From: an uncultured Lachnospiraceae bacterium
Lineage (GTDB): Bacteria; Bacillota; Clostridia; Lachnospirales; Lachnospiraceae
Assembly (NCBI GenBank): GCA_902803355.1
Contig: CADCPP010000002.1
Location: forward strand, 1 to 15,092
Direction of reading: 5' to 3'
Length of the DNA: 15,092 nt
A model generated the notes under the pieces. The model ran no database searches. It was not told the DNA's origin and worked only from the letters and a program-made list of their open reading frames with translations. Every line of letters begins with the position of its first letter. Positions within the stretch are counted from its first letter, which is position 1. Shown piece by piece: positions 7,551-13,798 of this stretch. The translations under genes were made by a program, and so were the position numbers.

Positions 7551-8138
7551 ATGAGCAGGATCGAACAAATCATCAACGAGATGGAAGAATATCTGGATGG
7601 CTGCAAAGCCCAGGCATTTTCCAACAGCAAGCGCATCGTTGTCGAAAAAGACGTGATCGATGATATGCTGGTGGAACTGCGCATGCGGACACCCGAGGAG
7701 ATCAAGAAATATCAGAAGATCATCGCGAACAAGGATGAGATCTTAAGCGAAGCGAAGAAAACGGCGGAAAACACCATCTATGAAGCCAGCAAGCAGAAAG
7801 AAGAGATGGTGAGCCAGAGCGAGATCATGCGGGAAGCTTATGCGCAGGCGCAGCAGCTCATGCTGGATACCGAAGCGAAGGCCCAGAAGCTGGTCAATGA
7901 CGCGACTGTGGAAGCCGATGAGATCCGCCAGAACGCCATGAATTATACCGATTCCCTGCTGGAAGGTCTGCAGGATTTCCTTGCTCATTCCATGGACAGC
8001 ATGCAGAACCGCTTCGGCGCGTTCTTTAATCAGCTGAACGCCAGCTACCAGGTCGTCGCGGCCAACCGCGAAGAGCTGCACAGCAAGGTCTCCGAATCGG
8101 GAGAAACTGCGGGCGACGAACCGAAAGAAGAGGAATAA
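7551..8138 (+). CDS. Coiled-coil protein of unknown function, coaD neighbour
   Basis: I recognise the family only as a conserved clostridial protein found beside coaD and often auto-named 'ATPase' or 'ATP synthase subunit B/H-like'; no nucleotide-binding motif is visible and that name is not supported. The 195 residues are strongly charged. Residues 1-60 (SRIEQIINEMEEYLDGCK, then the MRTPEEIKKYQKII segment) look like a conserved head. About 60-135 forms a long Ala/Glu/Lys/Gln-rich helix with heptad-like spacing, resembling DivIVA/GpsB or F0-b stalks. A tail ending in DEPKEEE is acidic. There is no signal peptide or membrane segment. A GGGAGG site lies seven bases upstream of the ATG. A GACC-GCAA-GGTC mini-hairpin sits just before that site (7526-7537). 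It is the last gene of the rsmD unit. A scaffold or cell-division role is conceivable but only by shape. Confidence 0.82.
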   Translation: MSRIEQIINEMEEYLDGCKAQAFSNSKRIVVEKDVIDDMLVELRMRTPEEIKKYQKIIANKDEILSEAKKTAENTIYEASKQKEEMVSQSEIMREAYAQAQQLMLDTEAKAQKLVNDATVEADEIRQNAMNYTDSLLEGLQDFLAHSMDSMQNRFGAFFNQLNASYQVVAANREELHSKVSESGETAGDEPKEEE

Positions 8139-8161
8139 GACCAGAGTACATCCCACCGAAG

Positions 8162-8187
8162 ATGCCGCCCCGTCGGGCGGCATTTTC
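8162..8187 (+). terminator. Terminator after the rsmD-coaD unit
   Basis: A nine-base stem ATGCCGCCC (8162-8170) and GGGCGGCAT (8175-8183) closes a CGTC loop and runs into a short TTTT. The T tract is brief, so some read-through into the HAD gene is likely. Confidence 0.8.
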
Positions 8188-8200
8188 TGAAAGAGAGCGG

Positions 8201-8245
8201 ATGACAAAGGCGGATAGAAAACGGCGGAAAAGGCGGAGGATATGA
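8201..8245 (+). CDS. Possible 14-residue arginine-rich leader ORF before the HAD gene
   Basis: The frame ATG ACA AAG ... ATA TGA encodes MTKADRKRRKRRRI and its TGA overlaps the ATG of the HAD gene as ATGA. A purine-rich GAAAGAGAG lies just upstream. Six of its fourteen codons are arginine (AGA, CGG, AGG), four of them in the run of five before the last codon. This could be a coupling leader, or merely a purine-rich ribosome binding tract that happens to stay open. I regard it as a possibility, not a demonstrated gene. Confidence 0.25.
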   Translation: MTKADRKRRKRRRI

Positions 8246-8910
8246 TCGATCTTGCCCATGTAAAAGGAGTGATCTTTGATCTGGACGGAACGCTGCTGGA
8301 TTCCATGGGAATGTGGCAGGAGATCGACCGGGAGTATCTGGCCCGTTTCGGGAAGATAGCGCCGGACGATCTGCAGCGAAGGATCGAAGGCTTCAGCGTT
8401 TTGGAAACGGCACAGTATTTTCAGTCGGCCTTTGCGCTTCCGGACAGCATCGAAACGATCATCGCCGACTGGAACGAGATGGCGAGAGAGGAATATCTGT
8501 ACCGTCTGCCTCTGAAAGAAGGGAGCGCGGAACTGGTGAAACGGCTCGCCGGGGAAGGCTTTAAGCTTGGAATTGCCACGACCAATTACCGGAACCTGAC
8601 AGAGGGCTGCCTGGAGCGGCACGGGATCCTTTCCTTCTTCTCCGCTGTAATGACTTCGGCGGAGATCGAAAAAGGAAAGCCCGATCCGGAGATCTATCTG
8701 AAGGCGGCAGCGGCTATGGGCGTGGACCCGCGCAGCTGCGTAGTCTTTGAGGATCTCCCCGCAGGACTTCTTGCCGGAAGGCGCGCAGGCATGCAGACGG
8801 TCGCGGTATGGGACGCGGCTTCCGAAAAGACAGACGAAGAAAAACGCAGGCTTGCCGATGATTATGTCAAAACACCGGGAGAGTGGCTGAGGAAAACCAT
8901 GCCGCTTTGA
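8242..8910 (+). CDS. HAD-family phosphatase (beta-phosphoglucomutase-like subfamily)
   Basis: The product is a 222-residue haloacid dehalogenase superfamily hydrolase, likely removing phosphate from a small metabolite in the cytoplasm. Motif I is FDLDGTLLDS with nucleophile D13 and acid/base D15; motif II is T113 (IATTN); motif III is K146 (GKPDP); motif IV is E170-D171 (FEDLPAGLLAGRRAGM). The helical cap lies between motifs I and II (about 20-90), the C1 cap arrangement of the beta-phosphoglucomutase/phosphoglycolate phosphatase group. Substrate cannot be told from sequence. AGGCGGAGGA precedes the ATG. It is the first full-size gene after the upstream terminator; I see no clear promoter in the 55-base gap, so it may depend on read-through or a promoter too weak for me to recognise. 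Confidence 0.92.
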   Translation: MIDLAHVKGVIFDLDGTLLDSMGMWQEIDREYLARFGKIAPDDLQRRIEGFSVLETAQYFQSAFALPDSIETIIADWNEMAREEYLYRLPLKEGSAELVKRLAGEGFKLGIATTNYRNLTEGCLERHGILSFFSAVMTSAEIEKGKPDPEIYLKAAAAMGVDPRSCVVFEDLPAGLLAGRRAGMQTVAVWDAASEKTDEEKRRLADDYVKTPGEWLRKTMPL

Positions 8911-8931
8911 CCCGGAAAACAAAGGAGAAAC

Positions 8932-9519
8932 ATGTCAGTATTCAAGAATCCGAATTATAAAGGCTCATACGATTATCTGGCTGCCCGCAGGCGTCAGTAT
9001 ATGGCTTATACGATCCTTTGCGCGCTGCTCGTGGCCGCCTTTTTCCTGACGGGCTGGCTGCTCACGCATACCAAGAAGAATCTGTTTATTCTGCCGGCGC
9101 TGATGTGCGTCATTCCTTTTGCGAACTTCCTGTCGGCCTATATCGCCATGTCGGCAGGCGCGAAATATTTGGAGCCGGAAAAGCGCAGCCTCGTCCGGCG
9201 CTTTGAGGATTCCGGCATGCTCTATTATCATCTCATGTACTGCGACGCAAAGGGCAAACGTCAGTATCTGGATTGCGTGGTCTTTTATCAGGGCGGCATC
9301 GTGGCGTACTGCTCCAAGCTGAAGGCAGAGCGGAAGACGGATATCGAATCGGACTGCATCACGCGGCTTCAGAAAAAGGGCGTTACGCAGCGCCTGAAGA
9401 TCTATACCGACTGGGATGAGTATGCAAAACGCATCGCGGAGATCGGGGACGAGGTCCCGGAAGAAGACGTCAAAAAGGTCGAGCGGGCTATGGAACAGTT
9501 CCTGAACCTGTGCCTGTAA
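8932..9519 (+). CDS. Two-helix membrane protein of unknown function
   Basis: I do not recognise this 195-residue protein. Two hydrophobic segments are clear: about 26-45 (YTILCALLVAAFFLTGWLL) and about 51-73 (LFILPALMCVIPFANFLSAY). They are joined by a short basic loop (THTKKN). The positive-inside rule is ambiguous because basic residues flank all sides. A soluble C-terminal domain of about 120 residues follows, with mixed strands and helices (QYLDCVVFYQGGIVAYCSK, then a charged helix ending VERAMEQFLNLCL). It has four Cys in the soluble part (C105, C115, C127, C143 by approximate count) without a metal-binding spacing. AAAGGAG precedes the ATG, 21 bases after the HAD stop. Context gives no function. 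Confidence 0.8.
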   Translation: MSVFKNPNYKGSYDYLAARRRQYMAYTILCALLVAAFFLTGWLLTHTKKNLFILPALMCVIPFANFLSAYIAMSAGAKYLEPEKRSLVRRFEDSGMLYYHLMYCDAKGKRQYLDCVVFYQGGIVAYCSKLKAERKTDIESDCITRLQKKGVTQRLKIYTDWDEYAKRIAEIGDEVPEEDVKKVERAMEQFLNLCL

Positions 9520-9552
9520 GCGGCCGTATCAAATAAGCAGCAGAGGAAGCGC

Positions 9553-10638
9553 ATGCAGAAGATCACGGTGGGCGCGGCGGATGCCGGACAGCGCCTGGAT
9601 AAATTCCTGCAGAAATATCTGAAGGAGGCCGAAAAAGGGTTCCTTTATAAGATGCTGCGCAAAAAGAATATCACTCTGAACGGAAAGAAGGCTGACGGGA
9701 GCGAAAAGCTTGAGGCTGCTGATGAGATCTGTTTTTATTTTTCCAACGAGACCTTTGAAAAATTCCGCGGCGTCCATGTTGTCTCCGGAGGCGCGCTGAG
9801 CACGCCTGGGGCTGCAGGCAGCACGCAGAAAAACCCTGCCAAGGCCGCTCCGGATGCTTCAAAACTCAGCATCGTTTATGAAGATGATCACGTCCTTTTT
9901 GCGGACAAGCCTGCAGGCCTGCTGACCCAGAAGGCAAAGCCGGAAGATATTTCCCTGAATGATATCATTGCCATGTATCTTGAACAGGGCGGAAAGACAA
10001 GCGGGCTGACTTTTTCCGCGGGAACGGCAAACCGCCTGGACAGAAATACGAGCGGACTTGTGGCTGCCGGAAAGACGCTTGCCGGTCAGCAGCTTCTGGC
10101 GTTCCTGTTTAAAGAAAGACTGATCGAAAAATACTACTGGTGCATCGTGAGCGGAACGGCAGAGAGCCCTCTGCATCTCAAACAATATTACCGGAAAGAT
10201 GAGGCCACGAATACGGCTCAGCTTCTGGATAAGCCCCTGCCGGGAACGCAGACGGCAGAGCTTTATGCGGTACCTCTCGCCCGGCTTGATGAAGGCTTTA
10301 CGCTTCTCCGCGTCCGGCTGATCACCGGAAGGACGCATCAGATCAGAGCGCAGCTTTCCGCGGCGGGGCATCCCGTGCTCGGCGACGGAAAATACGGCGA
10401 TGCGGCCGTTAACCGCGCCTTTTCCGCGCGGCATGGCTATCCGCTTCGCCATCAGCTGCTGCATGCAAAGGAAATGATCGTTTCCGCACCGGCGGAAGAG
10501 ATGGCGGAACGCTCCGGCCTTTCCGGGGAGGCGCTCAGAGAATTGCGCTCCCTTGCGGGAAAGACGATCTCGGCGCCGCTTCCGGCCAGCTTTGCCAGCT
10601 GCCTGCGTTTTCTCGGAGGTGATGAGGATGGCAAGTAA
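9553..10638 (+). CDS. RluA-family pseudouridine synthase
   Basis: The enzyme isomerises uridine to pseudouridine in rRNA (or tRNA); the exact target among RluC/RluD/RluA types cannot be set from sequence alone. The 361 residues carry an N-terminal S4 RNA-binding domain (QRLDKFLQKYL through LNGKKADGSEKL, about 13-65). A low-complexity Ala/Gly/Ser linker follows (about 77-103), then the catalytic domain. The catalytic aspartate is D163 in RLDRNTSG (161-168). The conserved motif GRTHQIRAQL is at 259-268, followed by GHPVLGDGKYG. AGAGGAAG lies before the ATG. The end of the gene overlaps the recU start by 11 bases. Confidence 0.95.
   Translation: MQKITVGAADAGQRLDKFLQKYLKEAEKGFLYKMLRKKNITLNGKKADGSEKLEAADEICFYFSNETFEKFRGVHVVSGGALSTPGAAGSTQKNPAKAAPDASKLSIVYEDDHVLFADKPAGLLTQKAKPEDISLNDIIAMYLEQGGKTSGLTFSAGTANRLDRNTSGLVAAGKTLAGQQLLAFLFKERLIEKYYWCIVSGTAESPLHLKQYYRKDEATNTAQLLDKPLPGTQTAELYAVPLARLDEGFTLLRVRLITGRTHQIRAQLSAAGHPVLGDGKYGDAAVNRAFSARHGYPLRHQLLHAKEMIVSAPAEEMAERSGLSGEALRELRSLAGKTISAPLPASFASCLRFLGGDEDGK
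10615..10620 (+). promoter_or_regulatory. Ribosome binding site that fixes the recU start
   Basis: GGAGGT lies seven bases before the ATG at 10628 but only one base before the in-frame ATG at 10622. The later ATG is therefore the better start. The site is within the 3' end of the pseudouridine synthase gene. Confidence 0.75.
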
Positions 10639-11152
10639 TCACGGCCTGCGCGGTTCCACACTGGAAGCGCTGATCAACCTGACCATCGACCGCTACCGCG
10701 AGGACGGCCTTGCCCTGATCCAGAAGATCCCGACCCCCATCACGCCGGTCGAGATCGAGCAGGAGAGCCGCCATATCACGCTGGCCTATTTTGACCAGAA
10801 GAGCACGGTGGACTATATCGGCGTGGTGCAGGGCATCCCGGTCTGCTTTGACGCCAAGGAAAGCAAGATCGATACCGTTCCCCTCGCCAATGTGCACGAG
10901 CACCAGATGGTCTTTATGGGGGATTTCGAGAAGCAGGAGGGGATCGCCTTTTTTATCCTGCTGATGACACACCGGGATGAGCTGTTCTACATCCCGTACC
11001 GTGTCATGAAATGCTTCTGGGACAGGGCGAAAGACGGCGGCAGGAAGAGCTTTACCTACGCAGAGCTGGACCAGGACTGGCGCATCATGCCGGGAGAAGG
11101 GCTTCCCGTACCGTTTCTGAAACTGCTGCAGAAGGATCTGGATGAGCGCTGA
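10628..11152 (+). CDS. recU: Holliday junction resolvase RecU
   Basis: RecU cuts Holliday junctions in recombination and chromosome segregation in Firmicutes. The 174-residue product is shorter than Bacillus subtilis RecU (206 aa), lacking most of the N-terminal extension. Family blocks are GLRGSTLEALIN, KIPTPI and STVDYIGVVQG, then FDAKESK and HEHQ. Aligning with the B. subtilis catalytic residues D88, E101 and K103 gives D62, D75 and K77 with exactly the same spacings (13 and 15), so the middle residue is Asp rather than Glu, a conservative change. The frame extends upstream to 10553, but that start lies inside the pseudouridine synthase gene and lacks a good ribosome binding site. In B. 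subtilis recU is paired with the penicillin-binding protein gene ponA; here it follows an RNA-modifying enzyme. Confidence 0.92.
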   Translation: MASNHGLRGSTLEALINLTIDRYREDGLALIQKIPTPITPVEIEQESRHITLAYFDQKSTVDYIGVVQGIPVCFDAKESKIDTVPLANVHEHQMVFMGDFEKQEGIAFFILLMTHRDELFYIPYRVMKCFWDRAKDGGRKSFTYAELDQDWRIMPGEGLPVPFLKLLQKDLDER

Positions 11153-11198
11153 CCTGCTGCCCGGAGCCCCGAAACTTTTCTGAACAAAGGAGCGATGC

Positions 11199-13124
11199 AT
11201 GCGTAAGCTTGCCCTGAGCGACGATATCTTAATGCGGGTGGAAAAACCGGCCCGCTATGTGGGCGGCGAACTGAATGCCGTCATGAAGGATAAAGACAAG
11301 ATCGACATCCGTTTTGCCATGTGCTTTCCGGATGTCTATGAGATCGGGATGTCGTACCTTGGCATCCAGATCCTGTATGACCTGTTCAACCGCCGGGAGG
11401 ATACCTGGTGCGAGCGGGTCTATTCGCCGTGGCCTGATCTGGACAGCATCATGCGGGAGAAAAAGATCCCGCTTTTTGCTCTGGAATCGCAGGATCCGCT
11501 GAAGGACTTCGATTTCCTCGGCTTTACGCTCCAGTACGAGATGGGCTACACCAATATCCTGCAGGTGCTGGACCTTGCGGGGATCCCGCTGCTTGCAAAA
11601 GACCGCGCGGACAATGACCCGCTCGTGATCGGCGGCGGGCCGTGCTCTTACAATCCGGAGCCTCTCGCAGACTTTTTTGACCTCTTCTATATGGGAGAGG
11701 GCGAAGTAAGCTATGACGCCCTTCTGGAACTGTATAAAGCCAATAAAAAAGCGGGCGGAAGCCGCATGACGTTTTTGAAAAAAGCGGCATCCGTGCCGGG
11801 GATCTATGTGCCCTGCCTGTACGAAGCGGCCTATCATGACGATGGGACGCTTGCTTCCTTTACGCCCCTCTTCCCGGAAGCGCCGGCAACGGTGCGACGC
11901 GTGATCGTGACCGATCTGAACGATACCGTTTACCCGGATAAGCTCATTGTTCCGTACGTGCGCTCCTTCCAGGACCGCGTAACGCTGGAAGTGATGCGGG
12001 GCTGCATCCGCGGCTGCCGATTCTGCCAGGCCGGCATGGTCTACCGTCCGCTGCGGGAGCGTGATGTGGACTGGCTGAAAGCGCAGGCGGAAACCATGCT
12101 GAAAGCCAGCGGCTATGACGAGATCACCCTGAGCTCCTTAAGCACCAGCGACTATACCGGACTGCCTGAGCTCACCGATTATCTGATCGGGGACTGCGGC
12201 AGCAGACATATCAACATTTCCCTGCCGAGCCTGCGCATCGACGCCTTTTCCCTGGATGTGATGAGCAAGGTGCAGGATGTGAAAAAGAGCAGCCTGACCT
12301 TTGCACCGGAGGCCGGAACACAGCGCATGCGCGATGTGATCAACAAGGGCATCACGGAAGATGATATTTTTCACGGCGCTGCGGAAGCTTTCCACGGCGG
12401 ATGGAACAAGGTGAAGCTGTATTTCATGCTGGGCCTGCCCTCGGAGACCGATGCAGATGCCTTGGGCATCCCGGATCTTTGCGAGCGGCTGTCCGAGCTG
12501 TACTTTGCCGAGATCCCGAAGGAACAGCGGAACGGCCGGGTACAGATCACCGCAAGCTCCTCCTTCTTCGTTCCGAAGCCCTTCACGCCTTTTGAGTGGG
12601 CGCCCATGCTGCCGCGGGAGGAATATCTGCGCCGGGCATTTCTGGTGAAGGATTCCATGCGCGCGCAGAAGAACAATAAATCCCTGCATTATGAGTACCA
12701 TGACGCGGAAGTCACGCTCCTGGAAGGCGTTCTTGCCCGTGGAGACAGAAAAGTAGGCAAAGTCATTCTGCGAGCTTATCAGCTTGGGTGCATGTTTGAT
12801 GCCTGGAGCGAGCGATGCGACTACGGCAAATGGCTGCAGGCGTTTCACGATACCGGAATCGATCCGGACTTTTATACGCAGCGGGAGCGAGGAGAAGATG
12901 AGCTCTTCCCCTGGGATTTTATTGATATCGGCGTAACGAAGCGCTTCCTTCGCCGGGAGTGGGATCGGGCGATGCAGGCCAAAGTGACCCCGAACTGCCG
13001 GGAAGCCTGCAGCGGCTGCGGCGCAGCCTCGTATGGCTGCGGGATCTGCATGATGCCCCGCGGAAAAGTGCCGGACGGCAGCAAGGCAGCCGGAGCTTCC
13101 GGAGCGGAAGGAGGAAATGCATGA
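11199..13124 (+). CDS. B12-binding-type radical SAM protein, TIGR03960-like
   Basis: This 641-residue protein resembles the TIGR03960 family of radical SAM proteins with an N-terminal cobalamin-binding-like fold; the reaction is not known. An N-terminal alpha/beta region (about 35-165) carries FPDVYEIGMSYLGIQILYDL and VIGGGPCSYNPEPLADFFD, characteristic of the family. The radical SAM 4Fe-4S motif is RGCIRGCRFC with C269, C273 and C276 (CxxxCxxC). The C-terminus carries a second cysteine group, C600, C604, C607, C614 and C617, able to bind a metal or extra cluster. A low-complexity Gly/Ala/Ser tail follows. The ATG at 11199 has AAAGGAG six bases upstream; the ATG four bases earlier is out of frame and stops after three codons. 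Its stop overlaps the DUF2344 start as ATGA. Family neighbours suggest a job with DUF2344 and RNase G, perhaps on RNA, but this is inference. Confidence 0.92.
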   Translation: MRKLALSDDILMRVEKPARYVGGELNAVMKDKDKIDIRFAMCFPDVYEIGMSYLGIQILYDLFNRREDTWCERVYSPWPDLDSIMREKKIPLFALESQDPLKDFDFLGFTLQYEMGYTNILQVLDLAGIPLLAKDRADNDPLVIGGGPCSYNPEPLADFFDLFYMGEGEVSYDALLELYKANKKAGGSRMTFLKKAASVPGIYVPCLYEAAYHDDGTLASFTPLFPEAPATVRRVIVTDLNDTVYPDKLIVPYVRSFQDRVTLEVMRGCIRGCRFCQAGMVYRPLRERDVDWLKAQAETMLKASGYDEITLSSLSTSDYTGLPELTDYLIGDCGSRHINISLPSLRIDAFSLDVMSKVQDVKKSSLTFAPEAGTQRMRDVINKGITEDDIFHGAAEAFHGGWNKVKLYFMLGLPSETDADALGIPDLCERLSELYFAEIPKEQRNGRVQITASSSFFVPKPFTPFEWAPMLPREEYLRRAFLVKDSMRAQKNNKSLHYEYHDAEVTLLEGVLARGDRKVGKVILRAYQLGCMFDAWSERCDYGKWLQAFHDTGIDPDFYTQRERGEDELFPWDFIDIGVTKRFLRREWDRAMQAKVTPNCREACSGCGAASYGCGICMMPRGKVPDGSKAAGASGAEGGNA

Positions 13125-13798
13125 ACATCCGCATCCGTTTCGGCAAGGAAGGCATGATGCGCTATATCGGTCATCTGGATGTGCTGCGCACCTTCCAGAA
13201 GATCTTCCGGCGCGCCGGGGTCCCCATGATCTATTCCAACGGCTACAGCCCTCATCCAGTGATGAGCTTTGCGCTGCCGCTCGGTCTTGGCCAGACCAGC
13301 GAGGGCGAATATCTGGACGCGGCAGTGGAAGATGGAGCAGATCCGAAAGCCGTTCTGAGGGCCCTTAAGAAGGCAACGTCGCAGGAACTGCCCGTCTACG
13401 CCCTGCGCGTTCTGCCGGAAAAGGCGGAAAACGCCATGGCGGCCGTGGGAGGCGCCGTGTGGAAGGTGATACTGCCGCAAAACATGCCCGCAGAAGGGGC
13501 AAATTCGGCCCTTAAAGCCATTTTGAGCCGCGAGACGATCATTCTCCCAAAAAAAACGAAAACACGCGAGATCGAGCTGGATATCCGTCCGATGATCGTT
13601 TCCGCAGCGATCGAAGACGGCTCGCTTTTGATGACGATCGCCGCGGGAAGCAGGGCGAATCTTGCTCCGGATGTCCTGCCCGGACTGCTTGCTGCGCAAA
13701 TGGGGCTTGAACCGGATGCCGTTTCCTGGCAGATCCGGCGTCTGGACCTGCTGGATCATAACGGCAGCTCACTTGGCAGCGTGGGAGAGGAGACGTAA
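13121..13798 (+). CDS. DUF2344 (TIGR03936) protein, radical SAM partner
   Basis: The 225-residue product matches the DUF2344/TIGR03936 family, which is typically encoded directly after a TIGR03960 radical SAM gene and in some species is fused to it. The function is unknown. The family N-terminus is clear: RIRFGKEGMMRYIGHLD, the VLRTFQKIFRRAG helix, then the NGYSPHPVMSFALPL motif and the GQTSEGEYLDA segment. The C-terminal part is less conserved. The frame is open upstream to 12959, but that stretch lies within the radical SAM gene; the ATG at 13121 has AAGGAGG six bases before it and gives the family start. The 4-base ATGA overlap upstream and TAATG junction downstream point to tightly coupled translation of all three genes. 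Confidence 0.92.
   Translation: MNIRIRFGKEGMMRYIGHLDVLRTFQKIFRRAGVPMIYSNGYSPHPVMSFALPLGLGQTSEGEYLDAAVEDGADPKAVLRALKKATSQELPVYALRVLPEKAENAMAAVGGAVWKVILPQNMPAEGANSALKAILSRETIILPKKTKTREIELDIRPMIVSAAIEDGSLLMTIAAGSRANLAPDVLPGLLAAQMGLEPDAVSWQIRRLDLLDHNGSSLGSVGEET

Noticed and set aside
8026..8922. 298-codon open frame on the minus strand across the coiled-coil and HAD genes
   Set aside because: It runs antisense to two well-supported genes and through a terminator, and its composition (many Arg, His, Phe, Leu) is typical of a shadow frame.
10535..11200. 221-codon minus-strand frame opposite recU
   Set aside because: recU on the plus strand keeps catalytic residue spacing and family blocks; the antisense frame is a shadow.
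12138..12848. 236-codon minus-strand frame opposite the radical SAM gene
   Set aside because: Shadow of the coding strand; no family features.
12872..13759. 295-codon minus-strand frame opposite the radical SAM and DUF2344 genes
   Set aside because: It is antisense to two genes with clear family motifs and has no recognisable motif of its own.
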